From assembly GCF_000193735.1 (NCBI RefSeq), contig NZ_AEPF01000116.1, positions 1-41,233 on the forward strand: a DNA stretch of 41,233 nt, read 5' to 3'. Under the pieces are notes generated by a model. The model had not been told where the DNA came from, did not search any database, and was given only the letters and a program-made list of their open reading frames with translations. The DNA is from Neisseria sicca 4320. GTDB taxonomy: Bacteria > Pseudomonadota > Gammaproteobacteria > Burkholderiales > Neisseriaceae. The translations under genes and the position numbers were made by a program. This document shows positions 18,458 to 26,904 of this stretch, piece by piece. How positions within the stretch are numbered: position 1 is the stretch's first letter; each line of letters begins with the position of its first letter.

Positions 18458-19588
18458 TTATCGCAAATCATCGACAACGTTCAAGACAGCCGACAACATG
18501 GCTTCACCTAAACGCAGGGAACGTTGACCGTTCCAACCGAAATCGTCGTCGGGCAGGTTGGCGTTGTCTTTAAACGGTATTTCCAGCGTATAGGCGAGGC
18601 AGTCGAAATGATTGCCCACCCAGTTGGTTGCGAGTGTCATGTTTGCCTGACCGGGCGCGTCTTTTTCATAGCCGTATTCGTCTTGAAAATCGGGGCTGGC
18701 GGAGAGCAGGGCGGTTTTGAACTGCGTTTCCAGCGCGGCGATGCGCGGATTGTAGTTCGGCACGCCTTCCGTACCGGCGACAAAGACAAACGGCAATGCT
18801 TCGTCGCCGTGAATGTCTAGGAACAAATCCACGCCTGTTTCCAACATTTTTTCGCGAACAAGGAATACTTCGGGGCTTTTTTCCAAAGTCGGGGTTTCCC
18901 ATTCGCGGTTGAGGTTTGCGCCTGCGGCATTGGTGCGCAGGTTGCCCAATACCGAGCCGTCGGGATTCATGTTCGGTACGATATAGAAAGTGGCGCGGTC
19001 GAGCAGGATGCGCGCGGTCGGGTCTTGTGGATCGAGCAGGCGGCCGAGCAAGCCTTCGATAAACCATTCCGCCATCGTTTCGCCCGGATGCTGGCGCGCG
19101 ATAATCCAGATTTTCATGTCGCTTTCGACTTGGTTACCGACAGTCAGCAGGTTGATGTCGCGGCCTTGCACGGTGCTGCCCAAGTCGTCAATGCGGCAAA
19201 GCCCGCTGCCTTGCGCGTCGCCCAAGAGGTTTAAATGCTGCTCGTGGGAATAGGGTTCGAAATAGGCGTAGTAAACGCTGTTGGACAAGGGCGTATGGTT
19301 GATGGACAACACGCCGTTTTCGTATTCTGTCGGGACGCGGAACCAATTTTGGCGGTCGTAAGAGGCGCACGCCTGATAATCTTCCCAGCCTTCGGGATAA
19401 GCCGAATCCGCCGCGTTTTCAAAGTGCATCACGCAATTCTGATACGCCGCACCTTGCAGGCGGAAATAAAACCATTGGGCGAAATCGGAAGCGTTGTCCG
19501 GACGCAGCTCGAGGCGGATATTGGCGGGGTCGGTCAGGTCTTTGACGACGACGGAGCCGGCGTCAAATTGAGTGCTGATTTTAATCAT
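18458..19588 (-). CDS. M14 carboxypeptidase (cytosolic carboxypeptidase-like)
   Basis: The 376-residue zinc peptidase has an N-terminal beta domain (1-130) of the M14_N type and a C-terminal carboxypeptidase domain. Zinc ligands are His167 and Glu170 in RQHPGETMAEW and His260 in DIHGDE; the catalytic Glu is Glu336 in YTLEIPF. The NPDG and NLNREW motifs of M14 are in place. This is the bacterial branch related to eukaryotic CCP/Nna1 deglutamylases. No signal peptide is present, so it acts in the cytosol. Its natural substrate in bacteria is not established. Confidence 0.9.
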   Translation of the reverse strand: MIKISTQFDAGSVVVKDLTDPANIRLELRPDNASDFAQWFYFRLQGAAYQNCVMHFENAADSAYPEGWEDYQACASYDRQNWFRVPTEYENGVLSINHTPLSNSVYYAYFEPYSHEQHLNLLGDAQGSGLCRIDDLGSTVQGRDINLLTVGNQVESDMKIWIIARQHPGETMAEWFIEGLLGRLLDPQDPTARILLDRATFYIVPNMNPDGSVLGNLRTNAAGANLNREWETPTLEKSPEVFLVREKMLETGVDLFLDIHGDEALPFVFVAGTEGVPNYNPRIAALETQFKTALLSASPDFQDEYGYEKDAPGQANMTLATNWVGNHFDCLAYTLEIPFKDNANLPDDDFGWNGQRSLRLGEAMLSAVLNVVDDLR

Positions 19589-19900
19589 GGGAAAGTCCTC
19601 GGTATATCGGGTAAACCGGATAACCGTTGTTTGAGAAAATGTGTGGGCGGTACCGTATCCGTCGGCGACGGCAAACGGATATACCCGAATCCGTTGATTC
19701 TACCATTCCGACGGGCGCATCCTCAACCGATAAGGGTTGCGGAATGTTGTTTCAGACGACCTTTGACGTTAAGATAGGGCAGTTTGGCTTTAAATCATGG
19801 CAAGACGGCGAAGCAGCAAACTGTTGCGAAGCTGATTTTTACTGATTCAAAGCGAATCCGCTATCTATAATGATTAAATTGTTAACAATGAGACACGATT
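19589..19900. other. Gap between divergent M14 peptidase and argB genes
   Basis: No gene is visible in these 312 bases. It holds one single uptake sequence (TTTCAGACGACCTTT, 19750-19764), a likely argB -10 box TATAAT (19866-19871; weak -35 TGATTC at 19843-19848, spacer 17), and a perfect 12-bp palindrome ATTGTTAACAAT (19878-19889) between that box and the argB start. The palindrome could be an operator. Confidence 0.5.
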
Positions 19901-20791
19901 ATGAGCGAATTCCATCCCATTTCCGCAGCCGACAAAGCGCGCATTTTAGCCGAAGCCTTACCGTATATCCGCCGTTTTTCCGGCTCCGTCATCGTCATCA
20001 AATACGGCGGCAACGCCATGACCGAGCCTGCTTTGAAAGAAGGCTTCGCCCGCGATGTCGTTTTGCTCAAATTGGTAGGCATCCACCCCGTCATCGTTCA
20101 CGGAGGCGGACCGCAAATCAACGAAATGTTGGAAAAAATCGGTAAAAAAGGCGAATTCGTGCAAGGCATGCGCGTGACCGACGGCGAAACGATGGACATC
20201 GTAGAAATGGTGTTGGGCGGTCATGTCAACAAGGAAATCGTCTCGCTGATTAATTTGCAGGGCGGACGCGCGGTCGGTGTCACCGGACGCGACAACCATT
20301 TCATCAAAGCCAAAAAACTGCTGGTCGATACGCCCGAACAGGCTGGTGTGGACATCGGACAGGTCGGCACGGTCGAAAGCATAGACGTACGCCTGATTGA
20401 AGGTCTGATTGATCGCGGCTGCATCCCCGTCGTCGCACCCATCGGTGTCGGCGAGAAAGGCGAGGCCTTCAACATCAACGCCGATTTGGTCGCAGGCAAA
20501 CTGGCGGAAGAATTGAACGCGGAAAAACTGCTGTTGATGACCAACATTGCCGGCGTGATGGACAAAGAAGGCAACCTCTTGACCAACCTCACGCCAAGCC
20601 GTATCAACGAATTAATCGCAGACGGCACGCTCTACGGCGGCATGTTGCCCAAAATCAGTTCCGCCGTCGAAGCGGCAAGCAACGGCGTCAAAGCCACCCA
20701 CATCATCGACGGCCGCCTGCCCAACGCGCTTTTGCTGGAAATCTTCACCGATGCGGGCATAGGCTCAATGATTTTGGGTGAAAGTTCATAA
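19901..20791 (+). CDS. argB: Acetylglutamate kinase
   Basis: The 296-residue enzyme phosphorylates N-acetylglutamate, the second step of arginine synthesis. Amino-acid-kinase motifs are present: VIKYGGNAM (about residues 28-36), VHGGGPQIN (about 67-75), the acetylglutamate-binding GRDN area, and INADLVAGKLA and ATHIIDGRLPNALLLEIF near the end. The N-terminal helix (DKARILAEALPYIRRF) is the extra helix of arginine-inhibited hexameric NAGKs, so feedback by arginine is likely. Other arg genes are not adjacent. Confidence 0.97.
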   Translation: MSEFHPISAADKARILAEALPYIRRFSGSVIVIKYGGNAMTEPALKEGFARDVVLLKLVGIHPVIVHGGGPQINEMLEKIGKKGEFVQGMRVTDGETMDIVEMVLGGHVNKEIVSLINLQGGRAVGVTGRDNHFIKAKKLLVDTPEQAGVDIGQVGTVESIDVRLIEGLIDRGCIPVVAPIGVGEKGEAFNINADLVAGKLAEELNAEKLLLMTNIAGVMDKEGNLLTNLTPSRINELIADGTLYGGMLPKISSAVEAASNGVKATHIIDGRLPNALLLEIFTDAGIGSMILGESS

Positions 20792-20850
20792 CGGTCGGCA
20801 ACTGATTCAAGGTTTGCCTAGCAGCGAGCCTTGTCGATGACTCAATACAC

Positions 20851-20920
20851 AAAAGGTCGTCTGAAAACCTGTTTCAACGTTCATTACGAATGCTGAAACG
20901 GATTTTCAGACGACCTTTTT
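20851..20920. terminator. Composite DUS terminator between argB and ppx
   Basis: AAAAGGTCGTCTGAAAA (20851-20867) faces TTTTCAGACGACCTTTTT. The loop holds a second stem (GTTTCA with TGAAAC), so the whole may fold as one long hairpin. It serves the convergent argB and ppx ends. Confidence 0.8.
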
Positions 20921-20933
20921 ACCATTTTCAACC

Positions 20934-22442
20934 TTATTGGGGCTGCACGTTGAAAGGCATATCGATTTTTTGCCATTGCGCGCTTTCGTAGTCGAGCGCG
21001 GCGGCGATTAGGGGGTGTTGTTCGAGCCAGTGTTGGCTGATGCGCAGGATGAAGCCTTTGCCGGTTGCGTCGGTGCGCAGTTGGGTTTGCGGCGGCAGAT
21101 CCAAAGGCAGGCGGGCGCGGCAGAAGAGTGCGGCAAGGCGCAGGGAAAGAATGGCATACCATAGCATTTCGCTGCTGCCGACGATGTCCGCCATTTTTTT
21201 CATGTCGCCGCGGTGTCCGATAACCAGTTGCGCGAGTATGGTTTGCTCTTTGCGGGAGAAGCCGGGCATATCGGCGTTTTCGAGGATGTAGGCGGAGTGT
21301 TTGTGGTAGCCGGTGTGGGCAATGTCGAGTCCGATTTCGTGCAGCCTGCCTGCCCAGCCGAGATATTGTTTCCATTGGGCAAGGTCTTGGACGGTTACGT
21401 TTTTGGCATGGCACAGGCTGTCCATAAAGGCTTGCGCGGTTGCTGCGACGCGTTTGGCTTGGTTGAGGCTGACGTGGTAGCGGTTTTGGAACTCGGCGGT
21501 CGTCTGATCGCGCATGTCTTCGTTCAAGCCGCGTCCGATCAGGTCGTAGAACACGCCGTCACGCAGGGCAGCTTCGGTAACGGTCATTTTAGTGAGTTCG
21601 AGTTCTTCAAACGCTGCCATCATGACGGCCAGTCCGCCTGCAAACACTTCCAGGCGTTCGGGCTTTAGGGTTTCGAATTTGGCTTTTTTGACGGAACCGG
21701 CTTCAATGATACGCTCGGCGAGGTAGCGCATACCTTTGTAAGTAATGTCGGCTTCTTGGGGCAGCTCGACAGCGATAAGGTCGCGTATGGATTTGGCGGA
21801 GCCGGATGTGCCGATGGCGAAATCCCAGCCTGTGCGCTTCATCATTTTGCTGATGCGTTGGATTTCGTTGCGTGCGGCGGAGATGGCGGCTTGGAAATCT
21901 TTGGCGGTGATTTTGTTTTGGAAAAAACGCAGGCTGTAAGTGACGCAGCCTAAAGATAAGCTCTCGGTAGCGAGCGGCTGAAGGTCGGAACCGATGACAA
22001 ATTCGGTCGAACCGCCGCCGATGTCGATGACGAGCATTTTGTCGCCGTTGGGCGGCAGGGTGTGGACGACGCCGGTGTAAATAAGGCGGGCTTCTTCACG
22101 GCCGGCAATGATTTCGATGGGGAAGCCCAGTGCGGCTTCGGCTTTGGGTAGGAATTGGGCGATATTTTTTGCTACGCGGAAGGTGTTGGTCGCCACGACA
22201 CGCACTTGTTCGGGTTTAAACCCGCGCAGCCGTTCGCCGAATTTTGCCAAACAGTCCAAGGCGCGTTCTTGAGATTCTTCGCTGAGGTTTTTATGTTCGT
22301 CCAAACCGGCGGCAAAGCGCACCATTTGTTTGAAGGAATCAATGACTTTTAGTTGTCCGTTGTTGTTTTCGCAAACTTGGAGGCGGAAGCTGTTGGAACC
22401 TAAATCGACGGATGCCAGGACGTTGGTGGGCGTAGTGGTCAT
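20934..22442 (-). CDS. ppx: Exopolyphosphatase (Ppx/GppA family)
   Basis: The start is ATG 22442 (MTTTPTNVLASVDLGSNSF, 502 residues); the open frame to 22532 adds a basic, unconserved stretch. The actin-like ATPase folds carry the phosphate loops VDLGSNSFRLQV (about residues 11-22) and VIDIGGGSTEFV (about 145), with the SLGCV motif. An HD-like helical domain forms the C-terminal part (about 320-500; LHEIGLDIAHTGYHKHSAYI). Ppx removes end phosphates from polyphosphate; the family also includes the pppGpp phosphatase GppA, and the split is not certain from sequence. The ribosome-binding site is weak. Confidence 0.92.
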   Translation of the reverse strand: MTTTPTNVLASVDLGSNSFRLQVCENNNGQLKVIDSFKQMVRFAAGLDEHKNLSEESQERALDCLAKFGERLRGFKPEQVRVVATNTFRVAKNIAQFLPKAEAALGFPIEIIAGREEARLIYTGVVHTLPPNGDKMLVIDIGGGSTEFVIGSDLQPLATESLSLGCVTYSLRFFQNKITAKDFQAAISAARNEIQRISKMMKRTGWDFAIGTSGSAKSIRDLIAVELPQEADITYKGMRYLAERIIEAGSVKKAKFETLKPERLEVFAGGLAVMMAAFEELELTKMTVTEAALRDGVFYDLIGRGLNEDMRDQTTAEFQNRYHVSLNQAKRVAATAQAFMDSLCHAKNVTVQDLAQWKQYLGWAGRLHEIGLDIAHTGYHKHSAYILENADMPGFSRKEQTILAQLVIGHRGDMKKMADIVGSSEMLWYAILSLRLAALFCRARLPLDLPPQTQLRTDATGKGFILRISQHWLEQHPLIAAALDYESAQWQKIDMPFNVQPQ

Positions 22443-22623
22443 GAAAAAATACCGGTGGATAAACGAAGGTCTAATGTTACTCTGTCCCGCCGTTGATTGA
22501 CAATATCGCAAATCAACTTTAAACCGCCGCAATTCTGCTTCAAGTCAATCCATTTATAAACGATGCACGTTGCCTTTGATTCCGCACGGAGATATTCTTA
22601 TAATATCCGTTTTGCAAACGTCA

Positions 22624-22666
22624 AAAGGTCGTCTGAAAACAAAAATAGGGTTTTCAGACGACCTTT
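22624..22666. repeat. DUS inverted pair between divergent ppx and transglycosylase genes
   Basis: AAAGGTCGTCTGAAAAC (22624-22640) pairs perfectly with GTTTTCAGACGACCTTT (22650-22666). It lies 16 bases before the transglycosylase start in a divergent gap, so it is in a leader rather than at a gene end. Confidence 0.8.
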
Positions 22667-22681
22667 AAACCGACTAAACGA

Positions 22682-23323
22682 ATGACACTACACATGAAAA
22701 CGGAAAACCTTATCCTCACACCCGAATCCCCGTCCCGCCGCCGCTTCTTACTGGCAGGCGGCGCATTGCTGCTCAGCCCTGCCGCCGCACTCGCCGGCGC
22801 GCAACGCGAAGAAACGCTTGCCGACGATGTCGCTTCGGTCATGCGCAGCTCCATCAACAATGTCAATCCGCCGCGCCTCGTGTTCGCCGATCCAAACGAA
22901 GGTGAACGCTGGCTGGCGGCAATGTCTTCACGCCTTGCCCGCTACGTTCCCGACGCTGCCGAACGCCGCCGCCTGCTGGTCAACATCCAATACGAAAGCA
23001 GCCGCGCGGGGTTGAATACCCAAGTGATTTTGGGTTTGATCGAAGTCGAGAGCGCGTTCCGCCAATACGCCATCAGCGGCGTCGGCGCGCGCGGGCTGAT
23101 GCAGGTCATGCCGTTTTGGAAAAACTATATCGGCAAACCTTCGCACAACCTGTTCGACATCCGCACCAACCTGCGTTACGGCTGCACCATCCTGCGCCAT
23201 TACAACAATATTGAAAAAGGCAACATCGTCCGCGCTTTGGCGCACTTCAACGGCAGCTTGGGCAGCAACAAATATCCCAACGCCGTCTTAGGTGCGTGGC
23301 GCAACCGCTGGCAGTGGGGTTGA
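22682..23323 (+). CDS. Tat-exported lytic transglycosylase (SLT domain)
   Basis: The 213-residue protein cleaves peptidoglycan between MurNAc and GlcNAc. The N-terminus has a twin-arginine signal (SPSRRRFLLAGGALLLSPAAALA), so it goes folded to the periplasm. The SLT domain begins at about residue 90: the catalytic Glu is in IEVESAFRQYAIS, followed by GARGLMQVMPFW and YGCTILRHYNN, with FNGSLGSNKYPNAVL near the end. The domain order is that of Slt/LtgE-type small enzymes. ATG 22694 is an alternative start. An uptake-sequence pair is in its leader. Confidence 0.88.
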   Translation: MTLHMKTENLILTPESPSRRRFLLAGGALLLSPAAALAGAQREETLADDVASVMRSSINNVNPPRLVFADPNEGERWLAAMSSRLARYVPDAAERRRLLVNIQYESSRAGLNTQVILGLIEVESAFRQYAISGVGARGLMQVMPFWKNYIGKPSHNLFDIRTNLRYGCTILRHYNNIEKGNIVRALAHFNGSLGSNKYPNAVLGAWRNRWQWG

Positions 23324-23407
23324 ACCGCGGTTTATAGACGGCTGCGGTCTGTGCAAATGCAAACCCTTTTGAATCCTGTATAATCCGCACATCTATCAAT
23401 TTCAAAA

Positions 23408-23445
23408 TTTCAGACGACCTCTGAATCCTACGGGATCGTCTGAAA
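23408..23445. terminator. DUS inverted pair between transglycosylase and MFS genes
   Basis: TTTCAGACGACCT faces GGATCGTCTGAAA with a 12-base loop. The right word has one change from the host dialect. It ends nine bases before the MFS start codon. Confidence 0.65.
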
Positions 23446-23453
23446 AACCGTTT

Positions 23454-24836
23454 ATGGCAAAAGACAACCGCATCCAAATGTTCCCGCACGAATGGCGTGC
23501 CAGTACCACCCTCTCCGGCGTTTACGCACTGCGTATGTTGGGGATGTTCTTGGTTCTTCCCGTTTTGTCCTTATATGCCGCCTCATTGCCCGGCGCGGAA
23601 AACAACAAAACCTTAGTCGGCTTGGCGATGGGCATCTACGGATTGACGCAGGCTTTGCTGCAACTGCCTTTGGGCATCGCCTCCGATAAGTTCGGACGTA
23701 AAAAAACCATTTATGTCGGACTGATTGTCTTTGCTGCCGGTAGTTTTTTAGCCGCCGCCGCCAACTCATTGCCCATGCTGGTTGCCGCGCGCGCCATACA
23801 AGGGGCTGGCGCAGTCAGCGCCGCAGTTACCGCGCTGCTTGCCGACTTGACCCGAGACGGCGTGCGTACCCGCGCAATGGCGATGATAGGCTTGAGCATA
23901 GGCTTGACCTTTTCCGTCAGCCTTGTGGTTGCGCCGATGATTGCCGACATTATCGGCGTTCCCGGATTGTTTATGCTGACCGGTATCCTGACCGTCATCA
24001 GTATAGGCGTTGTCGCTTGGATGACCCCCGATCCCGAAGTATCCAAGCTGCACGAAGACACACAGGCGCAGCCCTCGCGCATGGGCGAAGTGCTCCGCGA
24101 CCGCCAGCTTCTCAACTTGGATTTCGGCATTTTCGCGCTGCACGCCGCACAAATGGCGTTGTTTACCGCCCTGCCGTTTGCCATGACGCAGCTCGGTTTG
24201 GAAAAAATCCAGCATTGGAAAGTCTATCTGCCCTCGACCATTACAGGGCTGGTGATCATGATTCCCCTCATCATCATCGGCGAAACCCGCAACAAGCTCA
24301 AACAAGTCTTCATTCTCGGCATCGCCTGCATTGCAGCGGCGCAAATCGGCTTATTGTTCGGCATGCACTCGATTTGGTTGATTACCGCCTATCTGGTTAT
24401 TTACTTTATCGGCTTCAACGTATTGGAAGCCAGCCTGCCATCCATGGTGTCTAAGATTGCGCCATCCGATTTGAAAGGCACGGCGATGGGCGTTTACAAT
24501 ACCATGCAGTCCGTCGGGCTATTTGTGGGCGGCGCAAGCGGCGGATGGCTGTTTCAACAATACGGCTTTGCAGGCGTTTTCACCTTTTGCAGCGTGTTGA
24601 TGCTGCTATGGCTGGTCATCGCCGTACTCGCACCCGCGCCCAAACCCGTCAAAAATCTCAGTTATCCCGTCAGCCCCGCATGGCAGGAAAAACACGATTC
24701 GCTCTACCAAGCATTGTCCCAAGTCGAAGGCGTCGAAAGCATTACCTTCAGCGCAGACAAACAAACCATTTACATCAAGGCGTTGCAAAAAGGATTTGAC
24801 CAAGAGGCCGCCGAAAACATCATCACAGGAGTTTAA
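23454..24836 (+). CDS. YajR-like MFS transporter with C-terminal YAM domain
   Basis: The 460-residue protein has twelve membrane segments, and the MFS motif A reads GIASDKFGRKKTI (about residues 79-91). After segment 12 a soluble tail (about 395-460) has a ferredoxin-like pattern, YQALSQVEGVESITFSADK then TIYIKAL, matching the YAM domain of E. coli YajR. YajR is a proton-driven drug-efflux-type transporter of unknown substrate. The stop is three bases from the ssb start, so the genes are co-transcribed. Confidence 0.88.
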   Translation: MAKDNRIQMFPHEWRASTTLSGVYALRMLGMFLVLPVLSLYAASLPGAENNKTLVGLAMGIYGLTQALLQLPLGIASDKFGRKKTIYVGLIVFAAGSFLAAAANSLPMLVAARAIQGAGAVSAAVTALLADLTRDGVRTRAMAMIGLSIGLTFSVSLVVAPMIADIIGVPGLFMLTGILTVISIGVVAWMTPDPEVSKLHEDTQAQPSRMGEVLRDRQLLNLDFGIFALHAAQMALFTALPFAMTQLGLEKIQHWKVYLPSTITGLVIMIPLIIIGETRNKLKQVFILGIACIAAAQIGLLFGMHSIWLITAYLVIYFIGFNVLEASLPSMVSKIAPSDLKGTAMGVYNTMQSVGLFVGGASGGWLFQQYGFAGVFTFCSVLMLLWLVIAVLAPAPKPVKNLSYPVSPAWQEKHDSLYQALSQVEGVESITFSADKQTIYIKALQKGFDQEAAENIITGV

Positions 24837-24839
24837 AAA

Positions 24840-25355
24840 ATGTCATTGAACAAAGTCATCCTTATCGGCCGTCTCGGTCGCGACCCCGAAGTCCGCTACA
24901 TGCCCAACGGCGAAGCCGTCTGCAATTTCAGCGTTGCCACCAGTGAAACTTGGAACGACCGCAACGGCCAGCGCGTAGAACGCACCGAGTGGCACAACAT
25001 CACCATGTACCGCCGCCTCGCCGAAATCGCCGGACAATACCTGAAAAAAGGCAGCCAAGTATATCTGGAAGGCCGCATCCAAAGCCGTAAATACCAAGGC
25101 AAAGACGGCATCGAACGTACCGCATACGACATCATCGCCAACGAAATGAAAATGCTCGGCGGCCGCAACGACAACAGCGGCGGCGCGCCTTACGACGACG
25201 GCGGTTACAGCCAAGGCGGCTACCCACAACAAGCACCGCAGCAGCAATACCAAGCCGCCCCGCAAAACCAAGAGCCTCCCGCAGCCCCCCGCCGCCAAGC
25301 ACCCGCCGCACCGGCTGCTCCAGTTGAAGACATCGACGACGATATTCCGTTCTGA
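24840..25355 (+). CDS. ssb: Single-stranded DNA-binding protein
   Basis: The 171-residue SSB covers single-stranded DNA in replication, repair and natural transformation. The OB fold spans about residues 1-110 (NKVILIGRLGRDPEVRY, FSVATSETW, EWHNITMYRRLAEIAGQYL). A Gln/Pro/Ala-rich linker follows (about 115-160), and the acidic tip DIDDDIPF recruits partner proteins. It follows the MFS gene by three bases. A strong terminator ends the unit. Confidence 0.98.
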   Translation: MSLNKVILIGRLGRDPEVRYMPNGEAVCNFSVATSETWNDRNGQRVERTEWHNITMYRRLAEIAGQYLKKGSQVYLEGRIQSRKYQGKDGIERTAYDIIANEMKMLGGRNDNSGGAPYDDGGYSQGGYPQQAPQQQYQAAPQNQEPPAAPRRQAPAAPAAPVEDIDDDIPF

Positions 25356-25400
25356 ATTCTGTATACTTGAATTTTGTAAAAAATAAATCATTAAAACCCA

Positions 25401-25434
25401 GAGAAACCTTATATAGCAAGGTTTCTCTTTTTTT
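25401..25434 (+). terminator. ssb rho-independent terminator
   Basis: GAGAAACCTT pairs perfectly with AAGGTTTCTC around a seven-base loop, followed by seven Ts. It contains no uptake sequence. The AT-rich recombinase module begins right after it. Confidence 0.9.
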
Positions 25435-25443
25435 ACACATATT

Positions 25444-25472
25444 TTGACTTTTGTTATCTTCTTTGTTAGTAT
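25444..25472 (+). promoter_or_regulatory. Promoter of the recombinase module
   Basis: TTGACT (25444-25449) and TAGTAT (25467-25472) are exactly 17 bases apart and 33 bases before ATG 25505. This is the clearest sigma-70 pair in the window. Confidence 0.6.
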
Positions 25473-25504
25473 TTATATATATTAACTCTGTAAATTTAGT
25501 AGAT

Positions 25505-25831
25505 ATGTATAGACTAGAAACAATCCTGTTTTCAAATGGAGAACGCTTTTCCCTGTTAGTTAATGAGAAAACTGGCATACCTGATTTTTATTCAACCCTA
25601 TGGGTAACAGTAGAACTACGTAATCAATCCGCAGTAAATACCATTAGAAATAAACTAGGAACCATACAATGGCTAATGAACTGGGAAAAAGAGAATAATC
25701 TTGTTATTAGTGATCTAATTCATAAAGAGATACTCTTAACAGAAAATCAATTAGAATCTCTTATTCAACATATGAGACTAAATGTAAAAAAGCAAAAAAA
25801 TGTAATTAGTACAAAAAAAGTGTGTCAATGA
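25505..25831 (+). CDS. N-terminal part of first tyrosine recombinase (frame 0)
   Basis: The 108-residue frame from ATG 25505 matches the arm/core-binding part of a tyrosine recombinase (FYSTLWVTVELRNQSAVNTIRNKLGTIQWLMNWEKENN). The downstream frame carries the catalytic half. Near the end the codons read ACA AAA AAA GTG, so A AAA AAA (25813-25819) is a perfect -1 slippery heptamer in the correct phase. A -1 slip there would join this frame to the next without a stop. It can instead be a one-base deletion in the A run, or two separate proteins. The frame is open back to 25451, but that lies inside the promoter. Confidence 0.7.
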   Translation: MYRLETILFSNGERFSLLVNEKTGIPDFYSTLWVTVELRNQSAVNTIRNKLGTIQWLMNWEKENNLVISDLIHKEILLTENQLESLIQHMRLNVKKQKNVISTKKVCQ

Positions 25832-26904
25832 AAGGTCGAACTCAATTTATTGATATTTACTCGTCTGTATCTCTTAGTCACCAATATAATAGGCTAACAA
25901 CACTTTCAGAATACATATTATTTCTATCTAAAGTAATAAGTGTATCTAACGAATATATCAAAAAATTAACAAAATTACTTACGCTAATTAAAGGAGTAAG
26001 ACCTAAGAATCATAAAGCATTATCTATCAAACCAGAAAGTGAGTTACCCGATGGATTGTTAGATGAGTTTATGTCTATTGCGAACTTTTCAAACCCTAAT
26101 AATCCGTTTCAAGATATCGGAATAAGAAAAAGAAACCATTTAATGTTTATTTTACTGAAAGAATTAGGAATTAGAAGAGGAGAACTATTATCACTTCAAA
26201 TACCATTTATCGATATAGGGACTGCTAAACCATCGGTTACAATAAAGCGAACGCATGATGATAAATTTGACACAAGAAAAATTCAGGCAGTTAGTAAAAC
26301 TAAAGAAAGGCGCTTGCCAATATCACAAAAGATAGCTCAACTACTTAATGATTATATTATGAATTATCGTTCTAAAGTTCCCAATGCGAATACACATCCA
26401 TATTTGTTTGTAACTCATCGAAAAGGAAAAACTCAAGGGAGTCCAATTAGTACAAGTTCTTTTGACAACGTTATTGTACCAACGATGAAAAAGGTAGATC
26501 CAAGATTCTCTATTATTCATCCGCATATTTTTCGTCATGAATGGAACTTATATTTTTCACGAAAAGTAGATAAGAATAATAAAAATTTAAATCATGATTC
26601 TTCCCATAAAGATTTTATCTCCCCTGAAAAAGAGGCAAAAATAAGACAGCATCTCATGGGGCATACGTCAGAAAAATCAGGTAATTTCTATAATCAACGT
26701 TATATTAGAGAAAAAGCTAACAAGATATTATTAGAACTTCAAATTGAGTTTCAAAAAAGGTTGATGATTATGAATCATAATAAAATTATTAGACAATCTA
26801 GAGATGGATATGTATTTGATGAAAACGAAAATTCTTGGCATATAAGCAAAGAAATAAAGATTAATTTTTCTAAACACATATTAGGAATTAATAAAAAACA
26901 TTAG
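25822..26904 (+). CDS. First tyrosine recombinase, catalytic part
   Basis: The frame (GTG 25822 or ATG 25828) encodes about 358 residues of an integrase. Numbered from 25822, catalytic residues are visible: Arg118 in GIRRGELLSL, His235-x-x-Arg238 in HPHIFRHEW, His282 in LMGHTSEKSGNF and the nucleophile Tyr291 nine residues later. The N-terminal 60 residues continue the SAM-like core-binding domain begun in the upstream frame (YNRLTTLSEYILFLSKV), so the two frames are probably one enzyme of about 465 residues. The sequence is very AT-rich compared with ssb. It is the first of three recombinases in a row, as in Tn554 TnpA/TnpB or RIT elements. Confidence 0.85.
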   Translation: MSMKGRTQFIDIYSSVSLSHQYNRLTTLSEYILFLSKVISVSNEYIKKLTKLLTLIKGVRPKNHKALSIKPESELPDGLLDEFMSIANFSNPNNPFQDIGIRKRNHLMFILLKELGIRRGELLSLQIPFIDIGTAKPSVTIKRTHDDKFDTRKIQAVSKTKERRLPISQKIAQLLNDYIMNYRSKVPNANTHPYLFVTHRKGKTQGSPISTSSFDNVIVPTMKKVDPRFSIIHPHIFRHEWNLYFSRKVDKNNKNLNHDSSHKDFISPEKEAKIRQHLMGHTSEKSGNFYNQRYIREKANKILLELQIEFQKRLMIMNHNKIIRQSRDGYVFDENENSWHISKEIKINFSKHILGINKKH

